Shown: positions 1-11,169, counted from the stretch's first letter. The stretch: DNA of 64,000 nt from Thaumasiovibrio occultus (GCA_019703815.1 AP023052.1:682001-746000); one strand, 5' to 3'. The notes: a model not told the origin generated them from the letters alone. A program made the numbers and translations.

Positions 1-51
1 GTTAAGCTCCAGCAAGAAGTAGAACGAATCGAAGAATCGTTGTTCGAGTAA
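1..51 (+). CDS. hscB: HscB co-chaperone, C-terminal end only
   Basis: The first 48 bases read in frame as the last 16 codons of a protein ending in ESLFE, followed by a TAA stop. The Lys/Gln/Glu-rich helical tail resembles the C-terminus of HscB, the J-domain co-chaperone that delivers the IscU scaffold to HscA. HscB precedes hscA directly in isc operons, and hscA starts 20 bases downstream here. The rest of the gene lies outside the window. Identity rests on position and a short tail. Confidence 0.8.
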   Translation, partial: VKLQQEVERIEESLFE

Positions 52-71
52 ACGGCGATCAGGGAAAACGT

Positions 72-1922
72 ATGGCCTTATTACAAATTTCAGAGCCGGG
101 TCTAAGCGCCGCGCCGCATGAAAACAAACTCGCGGTAGGCATTGACTTAGGTACCACTAACTCTTTGGTGGCAGCGGTGCGCAGTGGTGAAGCTGCCACT
201 CTGCCAGATAGCGAAGGACGTGCTATTTTGCCATCGGTCGTGTGTTACGGCGACAGCGGTATCACAGTCGGGCACGATGCCAAACGCGATGCGGCAAGCG
301 ATCCTGTCAACACGATCAGCTCAGCCAAACGTTTATTAGGTCGAGCGCTAACCGATATTCAGCAACGTTACCCGTCACTGCCTTATGCTTTTTCTGCGAC
401 CGAATCAGGTTTACCGCAGATGCAAACCGCGCAAGGGATCATCAACCCGATCCGAGTATCTGCCGATATTCTAGCTACTCTTGCTGAGCGCGCGAAAGCG
501 ACCCTGGGTGGCGATCTTGATGGCGTTGTGATTACCGTTCCGGCGTACTTTGATGACGCGCAACGCGCAGGCACAAAAGATGCGGCGAAATTGGCTGGTC
601 TAAACGTATTGCGTCTGTTGAACGAGCCGACCGCAGCGGCGATAGCTTATGGCTTGGATTCCGGTCAAGAAGGCGTGATCGCGGTTTACGATCTCGGTGG
701 TGGTACGTTTGATATCTCTATTTTGCGATTGTCGAAAGGCGTGTTTGAAGTGTTGGCAACCGGCGGTGATTCAGCGCTGGGCGGCGACGACTTTGACCAT
801 TTGATTGCCGATTGGCTAAAAGCGCAGTGGCAGTTGGGTGCGGTTGATGCCACGATGGAGCGCCAACTGTTAGATGCGGCAACGGCGGCAAAAATTGCGT
901 TGACGGATACCGAGGAAACGACGGTAGAAGTCGGTGGCCACAGCGCAGTGCTCACCCGCACTCAGATGAACGAGCTGATCTCATCGCTGGTGAAGAAGAC
1001 CTTAATGGCCTGTCGCCGAGCATTGAAAGATGCGGATGTCACAAAAGAGGATGTGCTTGAAACCGTTATGGTTGGCGGCTCAACCCGCGTGCCATTGGTG
1101 CGTGAAATGGTGGCCGACTTCTTTGGTAAAACACCGTTAACCTCCATCGACCCTGACAAAGTAGTTGCGATTGGTGCATCGATCCAGGCCGATATTTTGG
1201 TCGGCAACAAACCCGATACGGAAATGTTGCTGCTGGATGTGATCCCGCTATCACTGGGTATCGAGACCATGGGCGGCATGATTGAGAAGATCATTCCACG
1301 CAATACCACAATCCCTGTTGCTCGCGCGCAAGAGTTTACCACTTTCAAAGATGGCCAAACTGCGATGATGGTGCACGTGGTGCAAGGTGAGCGTGAAATG
1401 GTGTCTGATTGTCGTTCACTGGCGCGTTTTAACCTTACCGACATTCCTGCCATGGCTGCAGGTGCTGCTCATATTCGTGTGACTTATCAGGTGGATGCGG
1501 ATGGTTTGCTTTCAGTGACCGCAATGGAAAAGAGCACCGGTGTGCAGTCGTCCATTCAGGTTAAACCGTCGTACGGGTTGTCGGATGACGAAATTGCCAC
1601 CATGATCCGTGATTCGATGACATACGCCGCCGATGATAAAGAAGCCCGCGCACTTGCTGAACAGCAAGTGGAAGCCGATCGCGTGTTGGAAGGCCTGATT
1701 GTCGCGTTGCAACAAGATGGTGATGAGTTGTTGACGGCAGACGAGCGTCAAGCACTTGAAGCGGCGATGATGGCGCTAGTGACACTGCGAAACGGTAACG
1801 ACGCCCGCGCTATTGAAGCCGGTATTAAGAAGACGGATCAAGCTAGTCAAGAATTTGCAGCTCGCCGTATGGATAAATCAATCCGTCAAGCCTTGGCGGG
1901 ACATTCGATAGACGAGGTATAA
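72..1922 (+). CDS. hscA: Fe-S protein assembly chaperone HscA (Hsp70 family)
   Basis: This 616-residue Hsp70 homologue uses ATP hydrolysis to release [2Fe-2S] clusters from IscU to acceptor proteins in the cytosol. The N-terminal ATPase domain shows the phosphate-binding motif [12 protein letters not shown] near residue 23, the second phosphate loop [14 protein letters not shown] near 215 and the adenosine motif [14 protein letters not shown] near 340. The substrate-binding domain and helical lid follow. Length matches E. coli HscA (616 residues), which separates it from DnaK (about 638). The gene sits between hscB and fdx, with one base between its stop and the fdx start, so it is part of the isc operon, which is controlled by IscR upstream of this window. 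Confidence 0.97.
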   Translation: MALLQISEPGLSAAPHENKLAVGIDLGTTNSLVAAVRSGEAATLPDSEGRAILPSVVCYGDSGITVGHDAKRDAASDPVNTISSAKRLLGRALTDIQQRYPSLPYAFSATESGLPQMQTAQGIINPIRVSADILATLAERAKATLGGDLDGVVITVPAYFDDAQRAGTKDAAKLAGLNVLRLLNEPTAAAIAYGLDSGQEGVIAVYDLGGGTFDISILRLSKGVFEVLATGGDSALGGDDFDHLIADWLKAQWQLGAVDATMERQLLDAATAAKIALTDTEETTVEVGGHSAVLTRTQMNELISSLVKKTLMACRRALKDADVTKEDVLETVMVGGSTRVPLVREMVADFFGKTPLTSIDPDKVVAIGASIQADILVGNKPDTEMLLLDVIPLSLGIETMGGMIEKIIPRNTTIPVARAQEFTTFKDGQTAMMVHVVQGEREMVSDCRSLARFNLTDIPAMAAGAAHIRVTYQVDADGLLSVTAMEKSTGVQSSIQVKPSYGLSDDEIATMIRDSMTYAADDKEARALAEQQVEADRVLEGLIVALQQDGDELLTADERQALEAAMMALVTLRNGNDARAIEAGIKKTDQASQEFAARRMDKSIRQALAGHSIDEV

Positions 1923-1923
1923 C

Positions 1924-2262
1924 ATGCCTAAGATTGTTGTATTGCCACACGAAGATCTATGCCCTGAAGGGGCCGTGCTGGATGCGCAAGAAGGTGAAAC
2001 AATTCTGGATGTGGCGCTGCGCAATGGTATTGGTATTGAACATGCCTGCGAAAAATCGTGCGCTTGTACCACTTGCCACTGTGTTGTCAGAGAAGGTTTT
2101 GACTCACTGGAAGAAAGTGACGAGCTTGAAGACGACATGCTGGATAAAGCATGGGGTCTAGAGCCAGAATCACGTTTGAGCTGCCAGGCACGTGTTGCAG
2201 ATGAAGATCTGGTGGTTGAAATTCCAAAGTACACATTAAACCACGCAGCTGAAAATCACTGA
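1924..2262 (+). CDS. fdx: ISC-type [2Fe-2S] ferredoxin
   Basis: This 112-residue adrenodoxin-like ferredoxin supplies electrons to the ISC cluster-assembly machinery. The four cluster ligands are visible: [10 protein letters not shown] supplies Cys at about 42, 48 and 51, and LSCQARV supplies the fourth at about 87. The acidic tract [11 protein letters not shown] is typical of the partner-binding surface. It begins one base after the hscA stop and is followed by iscX 28 bases later, the standard hscA-fdx-iscX order. Confidence 0.97.
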   Translation: MPKIVVLPHEDLCPEGAVLDAQEGETILDVALRNGIGIEHACEKSCACTTCHCVVREGFDSLEESDELEDDMLDKAWGLEPESRLSCQARVADEDLVVEIPKYTLNHAAENH

Positions 2263-2290
2263 TCAGCGACGACGGCGAGAGGAGGGAAGC

Positions 2291-2491
2291 ATGACATTAC
2301 ACTGGACCGACTCACGAGACATCGCAATTGCCTTGATGGATCAATACCCAGATATCGATCCTAAGACAGTGCGCTTTACGGACTTACAGCAATGGATCAT
2401 GGATCTCGACGAGTTTGACGATGATCCGAGCCATTGTGGTGAGAAAGTACTCGAAGCCGTTGTGTTGATGTGGATGGACGAATGGGATTAA
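2291..2491 (+). CDS. iscX: Fe-S cluster assembly protein IscX
   Basis: This 66-residue acidic protein opens [22 protein letters not shown] and contains the family signature ending [10 protein letters not shown]. IscX binds the cysteine desulfurase IscS and iron, and tunes the rate of cluster assembly. A strong GGAGG site lies just upstream of the ATG. It is the last gene of the isc operon; a terminator-like hairpin follows about 100 bases downstream. Confidence 0.96.
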   Translation: MTLHWTDSRDIAIALMDQYPDIDPKTVRFTDLQQWIMDLDEFDDDPSHCGEKVLEAVVLMWMDEWD

Positions 2492-2563
2492 CCCCTGTTT
2501 GTGACAGCTACAACGGAAAAATATGTGCAAAGCGGTAACAACTGCGGTAGGTTATACCTCAGG

Positions 2564-2578
2564 AATACGTAACGTATT
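2564..2578. promoter_or_regulatory. Palindrome upstream of pepB
   Basis: AATACGT and its exact reverse complement ACGTATT flank a single A. The palindrome lies between iscX and the terminator-like hairpin, about 90 bases before pepB. It is too short-looped to be a stable terminator, so it may be a protein-binding site. No regulator can be named. Confidence 0.25.
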
Positions 2579-2590
2579 GCAAACAAAATA

Positions 2591-2620
2591 AAAGCGGGCT
2601 TAGGGTCCGCTTTCTTGTAT
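2591..2620 (+). terminator. Rho-independent terminator after the isc operon
   Basis: AAAGCGG pairs with CCGCTTT across a 9-base loop, followed by a T-rich stretch. The position, between iscX and pepB, fits the end of the isc transcript. Confidence 0.6.
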
Positions 2621-2666
2621 TTGAAAGTTACCATGTTTGGCGAAGGCCATTCACAAGGAGTCAAAG

Positions 2667-3956
2667 ATGTCGGCTGTGATGTCAGTGTTTCTAACGAAAG
2701 AGGCGGCAGCGCCACAATGGGGTCTTGGCACAGCCCTGACTTTTGCAGCGCAAGGTGCGCAAATTCATCTCGATGGTAAAAAAGATCTTACCTTGATCCA
2801 GCAAGCGGCTCGTCAATTGGATAACCAACGCATTCGTAATGTCGCACTGGACGGTAAAGGCTGGGATATCGAAGCGATTTGGGCCTTTGTTCAAGGCTAT
2901 CGCAATGCACGTAAAACCACGACATACACTTACCCTGCACTAAGCGAAGCAGACGAAAAATCGCTGCAAGATCGCATCAAAGTGACTGACTGGGTACGCG
3001 AAATCATCAACCAACCGGGTGATGAAGTTGCGCCGAGTCAACTGGCGACGCGCGCGGCAGAGCTGATCAAAAGCTGTGCGCCGGAGCACGTTAGCTACAA
3101 AATCATCAAAGGCAAAGATCTGTTAGACGATGGCTGGGCGGGGATTTACACCGTGGGTCGCGGCTCTAAGCGTTCACCAGCGATGCTACGTTTGGATTTC
3201 AACCCGACAGGTGATGATAACGCGCCGGTGCACACTGTGCTGGTAGGTAAAGGGATCACCTTTGACACCGGTGGTTATAGCCTTAAAGGCTCAGCGGGCA
3301 TGATGGCGATGAAAGCAGACATGGGCGGCGCGGCGATGGCGGCAGGCTCTTTGGCGCTCGCTGTCCTAACTGGCTTGACCAAACGCGTGAAACTGGTGCT
3401 GTGTTGTGCGGAAAACATGGTATCGAGTAACGCTTATAAGCTCGGTGACATCATTACTTACAAAAATGGCAAGACGGTAGAAGTGCAAAATACCGACGCC
3501 GAAGGTCGTTTGGTGATGGCTGATGGTTTGATCTATGCCAATAGCCAAAACCCAGAGCGAGTGATTGATGTTGCGACGCTCACTGGCGCGGCGAAAATGG
3601 CATTGGGTAACGACTACCACGCGATCATGAGCTTTGATGATGAGTTTGCGCAGCAAGCGCTAGCATCAGCGAAATCAGTGGGTGAAGGTATGTGGCCGCT
3701 ACCATTGGAAGAGTTCCACCGCGATATGCTTCCGTCACAATATGCTGATCTTTCTAATGTTTCGTCAGGAGATTTTTCTCCAGGTGCGACAACGGCGGCA
3801 GCATTCCTTTCTTACTTTGTTGATAATTACCAACAAGGTTGGTTGCACATTGACGCCAGCGGTACTTTCCGCAAATCGCCAACCGATAAGTGGGCGGCAG
3901 GTGCAACCGGCATGGGTGTTCGTACGCTAGCGCATCTGTTGATGGCGGCGAAGTAA
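2667..3956 (+). CDS. pepB: Aminopeptidase B (peptidase B)
   Basis: This 429-residue leucyl-aminopeptidase-family (M17) enzyme removes N-terminal residues from peptides in the cytosol. The binuclear metal site and catalytic residues are intact: [16 protein letters not shown] gives the metal-binding Lys and Asp and the catalytic Lys, KADMGGA gives the next Asp, and NTDAEGRL gives the last Asp, Glu and the catalytic Arg. I chose the ATG at 2667 because AAGGAG sits six bases upstream and the N-terminus then lines up with E. coli PepB (427 residues); an in-frame TTG at 2637 is less likely. It follows the isc operon as in E. coli and is followed three bases later by a paralogue. Confidence 0.95.
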   Translation: MSAVMSVFLTKEAAAPQWGLGTALTFAAQGAQIHLDGKKDLTLIQQAARQLDNQRIRNVALDGKGWDIEAIWAFVQGYRNARKTTTYTYPALSEADEKSLQDRIKVTDWVREIINQPGDEVAPSQLATRAAELIKSCAPEHVSYKIIKGKDLLDDGWAGIYTVGRGSKRSPAMLRLDFNPTGDDNAPVHTVLVGKGITFDTGGYSLKGSAGMMAMKADMGGAAMAAGSLALAVLTGLTKRVKLVLCCAENMVSSNAYKLGDIITYKNGKTVEVQNTDAEGRLVMADGLIYANSQNPERVIDVATLTGAAKMALGNDYHAIMSFDDEFAQQALASAKSVGEGMWPLPLEEFHRDMLPSQYADLSNVSSGDFSPGATTAAAFLSYFVDNYQQGWLHIDASGTFRKSPTDKWAAGATGMGVRTLAHLLMAAK

Positions 3957-3959
3957 GTC

Positions 3960-5234
3960 ATGTTGCGAGTGGTATTGAGCGCTGAGCGAGCAACCCATCC
4001 GTGGTCGCCAACTACGGTGATGTCGCTGGGCGCAGAAGGGGCGACGGTGCATTACGCAGGGGATTATCCCTTGCGTCGCATTCAACAGGCGGGTCGTCGT
4101 TTGTCCGAACAAGGCGTGCTCGCTGTCGCACTAGAAGGGCCTGCTTGGTCTTATGATCGCCAATGGGCCTTCTACAGTGGCTTTCGTCCAACGCGTGGCG
4201 ACGTGGCCTTGAAGTGGGCCAGCAGTGATGAAGATGAACTTGAGCTGCTGAATGTGCGTCGCCACGTTACTGAATGGGCTTGTCGCACTATCAATGCCAC
4301 TCCACAAGAGATGTACCCAGAACAGTTAGCGCAAGAGGCGATCCGTTGCCTTGAATCGTTGGCGTTGCCCGGGCAGGTGAGTGCTGAACTAATTAGCGGA
4401 GAAGCGCTGGCTGAACAAGGCTGGGTCGGCACTTGGAGTGTCGGCCGAGCCAGTGTTCATGCGCCGGTGATGGCGATCATTGACTATAACCCGACAGGTG
4501 ACAGTGAAGCGCCAGTAGCGGCATGCTTGGTCGGTAAAGGGATCACCTTTGACTCTGGCGGCTACAGCATCAAATCCTCTGCGGGTATGGTCGCGATGAA
4601 ATGCGATATGGCCGGCGCGGCAACAGTAACGGCCGCATTGGCGTATGCCATTGCGCAAGGGCTAAAACAACGAGTTAAACTTATTCTGTGCTGCGCAGAA
4701 AACTTGATTGACGGCAATGCTTACAAGCTTGGTGATATTTTGCATTATAAAAACGGTGTTGATGTGGAAATCGTTAACACGGATGCGGAAGGGCGTTTAG
4801 TGTTGGCTGATGGGCTCATTGTCGCGTCAGAAACCAATGCGCCGTTGATCATCGATGCTGCCACGTTAACGGGCGCGGCGATGATGGCGGTCGGTGAAGA
4901 TTACAACGCTCTGTTTGGCCTCGATAAAGCGCTGGTATTGCGCGCGCAGCAAGTCGGTGAATTAGTACAAGAGCCAGCATGGCCACTGCCATTGGAAAAA
5001 TGGCATCAACAGCAATGTCCATCGGCATATGCCGATACCGCCAATAGTCGCCCCGTCAAAGGCGGCGGCGCGTCTAACGCGGCGGGGTTTTTATCACGCT
5101 TTGTTCGCGAAGACGGGAAAGGATGGTTACATATTGATTTGGCTGCTGCTTTTCGTGATAGCAGCGATGCGCACTGGGCCACAGGCGCAACGGGGCTAGG
5201 CATTGCTCATATTGCCGCCTTGCTCTTGGCCTAA
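3960..5234 (+). CDS. Second PepB-like M17 aminopeptidase
   Basis: This 424-residue protein is clearly homologous to the upstream pepB product over its whole length, with long shared blocks around [20 protein letters not shown] and NTDAEGRL. All metal and catalytic residues are present ([33 protein letters not shown]), so it should be active. It differs most in the N-terminal 150 residues and in an A/S/G-rich stretch near the C-terminus. The ATG lies three bases after the pepB stop, so the two are co-transcribed. E. coli has one pepB here. The extra copy could have a different substrate range or form mixed hexamers, but this is inference. Confidence 0.9.
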   Translation: MLRVVLSAERATHPWSPTTVMSLGAEGATVHYAGDYPLRRIQQAGRRLSEQGVLAVALEGPAWSYDRQWAFYSGFRPTRGDVALKWASSDEDELELLNVRRHVTEWACRTINATPQEMYPEQLAQEAIRCLESLALPGQVSAELISGEALAEQGWVGTWSVGRASVHAPVMAIIDYNPTGDSEAPVAACLVGKGITFDSGGYSIKSSAGMVAMKCDMAGAATVTAALAYAIAQGLKQRVKLILCCAENLIDGNAYKLGDILHYKNGVDVEIVNTDAEGRLVLADGLIVASETNAPLIIDAATLTGAAMMAVGEDYNALFGLDKALVLRAQQVGELVQEPAWPLPLEKWHQQQCPSAYADTANSRPVKGGGASNAAGFLSRFVREDGKGWLHIDLAAAFRDSSDAHWATGATGLGIAHIAALLLA

Positions 5235-5295
5235 GGGGAAAGCCAATATTTCGCACCCAGTAGTGAGGTGCACCAATTTCAAAAGGAAGGACACA

Positions 5296-5721
5296 ATGAC
5301 AATCGAGCGTACCTTTTCAATTATTAAGCCCGATGCCGTGGAACGCGACCTGATTGGGGAAATTTATCATCGGATGGAGCAATCTGGCTTGCGCATTGTT
5401 GCCGCTAAGATGCTGCATTTAACCAGCGAGCAAGCGCAAGGCTTCTACGCTGAGCACAAAGAAAAACCGTTTTTTGATGATCTTGTTGCTTACATGACGT
5501 CTGGTCCTGTGATGGTGCAGGTGTTGGAAGGCGACAATGCCATTACCAATTATCGCGAGTTGATGGGCACCACAGATCCTCAAACCGCTGCAATGGGGAC
5601 CTTGCGTCACGATTATGCTAAATCGTTGCGTCATAACTCAGTGCACGGCGCCGATAGCGCAGCCGCTGCTGAGCGCGAAATTGCCTATTTCTTTACCACG
5701 CAGGAAATTTGCCCGCGTTAA
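5296..5721 (+). CDS. ndk: Nucleoside diphosphate kinase
   Basis: This 141-residue enzyme moves the terminal phosphate between nucleoside triphosphates and diphosphates through a phospho-histidine. It opens [14 protein letters not shown] and carries the active-site motif [12 protein letters not shown], with the catalytic His near residue 117. Length matches the family (about 143). The ATG follows AAGGAAGG at 5283-5290; an upstream in-frame extension overlapping the previous gene is not expected. Its place between pepB and rlmN is as in Vibrio. Confidence 0.97.
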   Translation: MTIERTFSIIKPDAVERDLIGEIYHRMEQSGLRIVAAKMLHLTSEQAQGFYAEHKEKPFFDDLVAYMTSGPVMVQVLEGDNAITNYRELMGTTDPQTAAMGTLRHDYAKSLRHNSVHGADSAAAAEREIAYFFTTQEICPR

Positions 5722-5881
5722 GTAAGAAAACGGCGATGCGGGGCATTTGTGTTAAGCAGATACCCCACATAAACTGTGGTGGAATCTCCTAGGTAAAGGC
5801 TGTACAATTTCGCGCCTTGAAAATCTCCTATTGAGCGTTTTCAAGATTTGATATTGGTTACATTTAACGGGATCTACCACC

Positions 5882-7006
5882 ATGTCTGAAGTCAAAGTCA
5901 ATCTGATGGATTTTAATCGCCAGGGACTGCGTGAATATTTTGCGCAAGAGTTGGGCGAAAAAGCCTTCCGCGCCGATCAGGTGATGAAGTGGATTTATCA
6001 CTTTGGCTGTGATGACTTTGATCAGATGACCAATATCAACAAACAGCTACGTGAGAAACTTAAGCGCGTCGCTGAAGTGCGCGCACCAGAAGTGTCGAAC
6101 GCACAGCATTCTCAAGACGGCACTATCAAGTTTGCGATGCGTGTTGGGGATCAAGACGTTGAAACTGTGTACATTCCAGAAGAAGACCGTGCTACTTTGT
6201 GCGTCTCTTCTCAGGTAGGTTGTGCATTGGATTGTAAATTCTGCTCGACCGGTCGCCAAGGCTTTAACCGCAACCTCTCTGTGTCTGAAATTATCGGCCA
6301 GGTGTGGCGTGCCTCGAAAGAGATCGGTCTCGAGAAAGAAACTGGTCGTCGTCCTATCACTAACGTGGTAATGATGGGAATGGGCGAACCGCTATTAAAT
6401 ATGAAAAACCTCGTCCCAGCACTTGAGCTAATGCTGGATGATCTGGGTTTTGGTCTGTCGAAGCGTCGCGTCACGGTGTCAACATCAGGTGTTGTGCCGG
6501 GCCTTGATCAGATGACCGGCAAGATTGATGTGGCATTGGCGATTTCATTGCATGCGCCAACCGATGAATTGCGCAGTAGCTTCATGCCAATCAACGACAA
6601 ATACAATATTGATACGTTTTTGGCGTCAGTCAGAAACTATATTTCCAGCTCAAACGCAAACCGTGGGCGTGTCACCGTTGAGTACATCCTGCTAGATCAC
6701 GTTAACGATGATATGCAGCATGCGCGACAACTGGCGGAAACACTGAAAGACACCCCGGCAAAAATTAATTTGATTCCATTTAACCCATACCCTGGGTCGC
6801 CGTATGGAAAACCAAGTAATTCACGTATCGATCGTTTTATGAAAACGCTGATGGAATACGATTTTACGGTCACAGTGCGCAAAACCCGTGGTGATGACAT
6901 TGACGCCGCATGCGGACAGCTAGTCGGTGATGTGATTGACCGTACAAAACGGACCGAACGAGAGAAGCAAGCAAAAGGGGAACCTATTGCTGTGAAAGCG
7001 GTCTAG
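5882..7006 (+). CDS. rlmN: Dual-specificity 23S rRNA/tRNA adenine C2-methyltransferase RlmN
   Basis: This 374-residue radical SAM enzyme methylates A2503 of 23S rRNA and A37 of some tRNAs. The [4Fe-4S] motif CALDCKFC is near residue 115, followed by the SAM-binding GMGEPLLN motif. A C-terminal AACGQL supplies the Cys that forms the protein-RNA adduct. The N-terminal accessory domain, ending before the cluster motif, is typical. The gene is about 160 bases downstream of ndk and probably has its own promoter there. Confidence 0.97.
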   Translation: MSEVKVNLMDFNRQGLREYFAQELGEKAFRADQVMKWIYHFGCDDFDQMTNINKQLREKLKRVAEVRAPEVSNAQHSQDGTIKFAMRVGDQDVETVYIPEEDRATLCVSSQVGCALDCKFCSTGRQGFNRNLSVSEIIGQVWRASKEIGLEKETGRRPITNVVMMGMGEPLLNMKNLVPALELMLDDLGFGLSKRRVTVSTSGVVPGLDQMTGKIDVALAISLHAPTDELRSSFMPINDKYNIDTFLASVRNYISSSNANRGRVTVEYILLDHVNDDMQHARQLAETLKDTPAKINLIPFNPYPGSPYGKPSNSRIDRFMKTLMEYDFTVTVRKTRGDDIDAACGQLVGDVIDRTKRTEREKQAKGEPIAVKAV

Positions 7007-7055
7007 TTCTAACAGCGAAGGTGAAGCGCTCGGCAATATAAGGATGTAGAGAGCC

Positions 7056-7820
7056 ATGTTGCGTAAAACTTTAATAGCTACAGCATTTGTGCTGGCTACC
7101 GGTTGTGTCACCGTTGAGGAAACGGTCGGTGGTAAAGTACAAATGCCGGTTGATGGTGTGGCAGCTGCAGATAACCGCATCGCGCTTGGATTGAACTACC
7201 TGAGAAACGGTCAACGTCCTCGCGCGCGCGATAATTTTCAGCAAGCTATCGAGCTTGCACCGAATTATTATCGTGCAACATTGAGCATGGCCTACTACTA
7301 TCAGCAAGTGAGAGAGTATGATCGTGCGGAAAGCTATTACAAAGATGCGTTGCGTAAACACGGTCGAAATGGCGACGTATTGAACAACTATGGTGTGTTC
7401 TTGTGTGGCCAGAAGCGTTACCAAGCAGGTATCGATTTATTTGAACGCGCTGTCGATCTGACGGATTACAGTGCCGTTGCTTCAACATATGAGAATGCGG
7501 GCTTGTGTGCTTTGGGTCTTGGGGATGAAACCCTGTCTGGTGAGTTCTTTGTGAAAGCGCTGGATCATGATCCAAATCGTCCAATCTCCAGTTTGAAATT
7601 GTCTCAAATTCAGATAGATACTGGAGACTATACCGCCGCTCGCTTTAATTTAACGCGATTTGTTGAGCAGTACGGCTACAATCCTGATAGCCTATGGCTA
7701 TTAGTACAGTTAGAAGACAAAGCGGGGCGTCCTACTGAACGTGATCGCTATGCCGACTTGCTTGGGAGCCAATTCCCCCAATCTAAGCGATATCAACAGT
7801 ATTTAGCCAATGACAACTGA
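7056..7820 (+). CDS. pilW: Type IV pilus biogenesis/stability protein PilW (PilF), TPR lipoprotein
   Basis: This 254-residue protein begins with a lipoprotein signal peptide whose lipobox is LATGC, so it is probably anchored in the outer membrane facing the periplasm. TPR repeats follow: ALGLNYLRNGQRPRARDNF, then ATLSMAYYYQQVREYDRAESY, then NNYGVFLCGQKRYQAGIDLF and others. PilW/PilF proteins are pilotins that help the PilQ secretin reach and assemble in the outer membrane. It lies between rlmN and rodZ, as in Vibrio and E. coli (yfgA region), and its end overlaps rodZ by 11 bases. Confidence 0.93.
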   Translation: MLRKTLIATAFVLATGCVTVEETVGGKVQMPVDGVAAADNRIALGLNYLRNGQRPRARDNFQQAIELAPNYYRATLSMAYYYQQVREYDRAESYYKDALRKHGRNGDVLNNYGVFLCGQKRYQAGIDLFERAVDLTDYSAVASTYENAGLCALGLGDETLSGEFFVKALDHDPNRPISSLKLSQIQIDTGDYTAARFNLTRFVEQYGYNPDSLWLLVQLEDKAGRPTERDRYADLLGSQFPQSKRYQQYLANDN

Positions 7821-8739
7821 GAATCACGATGAAAAAGACCCAGTCGTTGAAGTGACTGGTCCCGGTGAAGTGCTCAAGCGGGCACGTGAAGCGATGGGTC
7901 TCACCCAAGACGACGTAGCCAAGCGGCTGCGTCTTCGCACATCTGTAATCCAAGATATTGAAGCCAATCGCTTTAACCAAGAGAAAGTCTCGACCTTTAT
8001 GCGAGGCTATATTCGCTCTTACGCAAAATGCGTGCAGTTAGATGAAGAGCGAGTGTTGGCGTATTTGCCTGCCGATGAAAGTGCAGAGCAAACCATGCAA
8101 AGTTTTTCGCGTCGTACCAATCGTGAGAAACACGACAGCCGTGTGATGAACCTGACGTGGGCGATTGCCGCGTTAATGATTGGTGTGACTGCCGCATGGT
8201 GGTGGCAGAGTGTCCAGCCTAGCGATGTTATCGAAGGCGCAGCGCCAGCAGTGGTGGAAGAAACCGTTGAAGCGGTCGCTGAGCCAATGGCGCCTGAAGT
8301 GGTCGAGGTTACTGCAACAGAGATCGCTACGCCCGTGAGCGCAGCGCAAAGCACGCTAGAGGCGGCAAATGTCTCTGGCGCAGAGCCAACCATCGCAGCA
8401 GCGGCGCTTTCAGTTCAAGACGCAACCAGTGGCGCAGTAAGCACCACCGACGTGGTTATCGCAGAAGAGCCTGTTGCGGAAATTACTACTCCAGATGCTA
8501 ACGTGCCCGCGTTGGTATTAACGTTCTCGGGCGATTGTTGGGTTGAAGTGCGCGATGGCCGCAACCGACGTCTCGTGCGAGAAATTCGTAAAGCCGGTGA
8601 GACTCTTGAGCTTGAAGGCGATTCACCTTTTAAACTGGTGTTAGGTGCCCCTGATGTGGTAGAACTGCGTTACCAAGGGGAAACCGTTGATTTAAGTCAG
8701 TGGGAAGGCGGCGTAGCGAGTTTTAGCCTTCCTCTTTAA
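7810..8739 (+). CDS. rodZ: Cytoskeletal protein RodZ
   Basis: This 309-residue inner-membrane protein links MreB filaments to the peptidoglycan-elongating complex. A cytoplasmic helix-turn-helix domain (about residues 15-85, VLKRAREAMGLTQDDVAKRL) precedes a basic stretch. A single membrane helix, TWAIAALMIGVTAAWWW, lies near residues 117-133. A long Ala/Val/Glu/Thr-rich periplasmic linker leads to a C-terminal DUF4115 beta-domain starting around TFSGDCWVEVRDG. The start overlaps pilW by 11 bases, suggesting coupled translation. The rodA-mrdA elongasome pair is elsewhere in the window. Confidence 0.95.
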   Translation: MTTENHDEKDPVVEVTGPGEVLKRAREAMGLTQDDVAKRLRLRTSVIQDIEANRFNQEKVSTFMRGYIRSYAKCVQLDEERVLAYLPADESAEQTMQSFSRRTNREKHDSRVMNLTWAIAALMIGVTAAWWWQSVQPSDVIEGAAPAVVEETVEAVAEPMAPEVVEVTATEIATPVSAAQSTLEAANVSGAEPTIAAAALSVQDATSGAVSTTDVVIAEEPVAEITTPDANVPALVLTFSGDCWVEVRDGRNRRLVREIRKAGETLELEGDSPFKLVLGAPDVVELRYQGETVDLSQWEGGVASFSLPL

Positions 8740-8751
8740 GAGCCGTTCTAA

Positions 8752-9867
8752 ATGCATAAAGAATCTCCAATTGTGCGTCGCAAGTCGACGCGCATTTACG
8801 TTGGTAATGTGCCAGTCGGCGATGGTGCGCCTATCGCTGTCCAATCCATGACCAACACCCGCACAACAGATGTTTACGCGACCGTTGCACAAATTAAAGC
8901 GCTGGAAAAAGTGGGCGCAGACATTGTGCGCGTTTCCGTGCCGACGATGGACGCCGCTGAGGCGTTCAAGCTGATCAAAGCGCAAACTTCTGTCCCTCTT
9001 GTTGCAGACATTCATTTCGATTATCGCATCGCGCTCAAAGTTGCAGAGTACGGGGTAGATTGTTTACGTATCAACCCAGGTAATATCGGCAACGAAGAGC
9101 GCATCCGTGCGGTGGTTGATTGTGCGCGTGACAAAAACATTCCGATCCGTATCGGTGTTAATGGCGGATCACTTGAAAAAGACATCCAGCAAAAATACGG
9201 TGAACCAACGCCTGAAGCGCTGGTCGAATCCGCTATGCGCCATGTCGATATTTTGGATCGCCTTAACTTTGATCAGTTCAAAGTGAGTGTGAAAGCATCG
9301 GATGTTTTCTTGGCGGTCGAGTCATACCGTCAACTGGCACGCCGCATTGATCAACCGCTCCATCTCGGCATTACAGAAGCGGGTGGCGCGCGGGCAGGTT
9401 CAGTGAAGTCCGCCGTCGGTTTAGGCATGCTACTAGCGGAAGGGATCGGTGATACCTTGCGTATTTCGCTGGCAGCGGATCCGGTTGAAGAGATCAAAGT
9501 CGGTTTCGATATTTTGAAATCGCTACGTATTCGCTCTCGTGGCGTGAACTTCATTGCGTGCCCGACCTGTTCGCGTCAGGAATTTGATGTGATCGGTACG
9601 GTGAATGAACTAGAGCAACGACTAGAAGATCTGGTTGTGCCGATGGACGTATCGGTTATTGGCTGCGTGGTGAACGGGCCAGGTGAAGCAGAAGTGTCAC
9701 ACCTTGGTGTTGCCGGCAGTAACAAGAAAAGTGCGTATTATCTCGATGGTCAACGCCAAAAAGAGCGTTTTGACAATAATGATCTGATTGATCAACTTGA
9801 AGCGAAAATTCGCGCCAAGGCATCGATGCTAGACAGCGCAAATCGTATTGATATCCAAGAGAAATAA
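8752..9867 (+). CDS. ispG: 4-hydroxy-3-methylbut-2-en-1-yl diphosphate synthase (flavodoxin) IspG
   Basis: This 371-residue enzyme catalyses the penultimate step of the MEP isoprenoid pathway. An N-terminal TIM-barrel region ([22 protein letters not shown]) is followed by a [4Fe-4S] domain. Its ligand Cys residues are in [11 protein letters not shown] and [14 protein letters not shown]. Length matches E. coli IspG (372). It lies 12 bases after rodZ and 33 bases before hisS, the conserved order. Confidence 0.97.
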   Translation: MHKESPIVRRKSTRIYVGNVPVGDGAPIAVQSMTNTRTTDVYATVAQIKALEKVGADIVRVSVPTMDAAEAFKLIKAQTSVPLVADIHFDYRIALKVAEYGVDCLRINPGNIGNEERIRAVVDCARDKNIPIRIGVNGGSLEKDIQQKYGEPTPEALVESAMRHVDILDRLNFDQFKVSVKASDVFLAVESYRQLARRIDQPLHLGITEAGGARAGSVKSAVGLGMLLAEGIGDTLRISLAADPVEEIKVGFDILKSLRIRSRGVNFIACPTCSRQEFDVIGTVNELEQRLEDLVVPMDVSVIGCVVNGPGEAEVSHLGVAGSNKKSAYYLDGQRQKERFDNNDLIDQLEAKIRAKASMLDSANRIDIQEK

Positions 9868-9900
9868 TTGGGGCTAAGACCCTTAAGTCAGAGTAGAAAA

Positions 9901-11169
9901 GTGGCCAAGACAATTCAAGCAATCCGAGGCATGAACGATTGCCTACCAACACAAACACCATTGTGGCAAAAAGTTGAGTCAACCATTGAGCGCGTTGTTA
10001 GCGCTTATGGTTATAACGAAATCCGTATGCCTATCGTCGAAATGACCCCGCTGTTTAAGCGTGCGATTGGTGATGTGACGGACGTGGTTGAGAAAGAAAT
10101 GTACACTTTCGAAGATCGCAACGGTGATAGTTTATCACTGCGTCCAGAAGGGACCGCGAGCTGTGTGCGTGCTGGTATTGAGAACGGTTTGTTCTACAAC
10201 CAAGAGCAACGTTTGTGGTACATGGGTCCAATGTTCCGTCATGAGCGTCCGCAAAAAGGTCGTTACCGTCAATTCCACCAAGTCGGTGTTGAAGTGTTTG
10301 GCCTACAGGGCCCAGACGTTGACGCTGAACTTATTATGATGACGGCACGTCTATGGAAAGAGCTGGGCATTGATCAGCATGTACGCCTTGAGTTGAACTC
10401 GATTGGTTCACTGGAAGCGCGTCATAACTATCGCCAAGCCTTGATTGCATATCTTGAGCCACATATTGATGTGCTAGATGACGACTGTAAGCGTCGCCTA
10501 CACACCAACCCAATGCGTATTTTGGACAGCAAAAACCCAGACGTGCAAGCGATCTTGGGTGATGTCCCTGCATTGGCTGACTACTTAGACGACGAATCAA
10601 AAGCGCACTTTGCCGGTCTATGCGAGATGCTAGACAACGCGGGTATTGCGTACACGGTGAACCAACGTCTGGTGCGTGGTTTGGATTACTACAACCGCAC
10701 TGTATTTGAGTGGATCACCGAAAGCCTTGGCGCTCAGGGTACCGTTTGTGGCGGCGGTCGCTATGACGGTTTGGTTGAGCAGCTGGGTGGTAAAGCGACG
10801 CCGGCAGTAGGTTTTGCTATGGGCCTTGAGCGTTTGGTTCTTCTTATGGAAGAGCTGCAATTGACTGAGGTACGTCGTCGCGTCGATGCGTATGTGGTCA
10901 CCATGGGTGAAGGCAGCATGATGGCAGGTTTGCAGTTGGCGGAACAACTGCGCGATCAAATCCCTACTATGCGCGTCATGAACCACTTTGGTGGCGGCAA
11001 CTTTAAGAAACAATTTAAGCGTGCTGATGCGGTAGGTGCTGCATTTGCATTAGTTCTGGCTGAAACGGAAATCACGGAAGGTAAGGTAACCATTAAGGAC
11101 CTTCGCGGTGGTGAACAACAAACGCTATCAACCGCTGAGGCCATTGAGTGGCTGCAAGCACAGATGTAA
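9901..11169 (+). CDS. hisS: Histidyl-tRNA synthetase
   Basis: This 422-residue class II synthetase charges tRNA-His. Motif 2 ([19 protein letters not shown]) and the histidine-specific motifs [15 protein letters not shown] and [14 protein letters not shown] are present. A C-terminal anticodon-binding domain follows. I chose the GTG at 9901 because it gives [13 protein letters not shown], which matches the start of E. coli HisS ([13 protein letters not shown]). The TTG 33 bases earlier has no supporting homology. It sits directly between ispG and yfgM. Confidence 0.97.
   Translation: MAKTIQAIRGMNDCLPTQTPLWQKVESTIERVVSAYGYNEIRMPIVEMTPLFKRAIGDVTDVVEKEMYTFEDRNGDSLSLRPEGTASCVRAGIENGLFYNQEQRLWYMGPMFRHERPQKGRYRQFHQVGVEVFGLQGPDVDAELIMMTARLWKELGIDQHVRLELNSIGSLEARHNYRQALIAYLEPHIDVLDDDCKRRLHTNPMRILDSKNPDVQAILGDVPALADYLDDESKAHFAGLCEMLDNAGIAYTVNQRLVRGLDYYNRTVFEWITESLGAQGTVCGGGRYDGLVEQLGGKATPAVGFAMGLERLVLLMEELQLTEVRRRVDAYVVTMGEGSMMAGLQLAEQLRDQIPTMRVMNHFGGGNFKKQFKRADAVGAAFALVLAETEITEGKVTIKDLRGGEQQTLSTAEAIEWLQAQM

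Noticed and set aside
962-1453. 163-residue reading frame antisense to hscA
   Set aside because: It lies wholly inside the well-supported hscA gene on the other strand and shows no recognisable domain; a shadow frame.
5762-5780. Short hairpin CCACA-TGTGG after ndk as a terminator
   Set aside because: The stem is only five pairs and no T-run follows.
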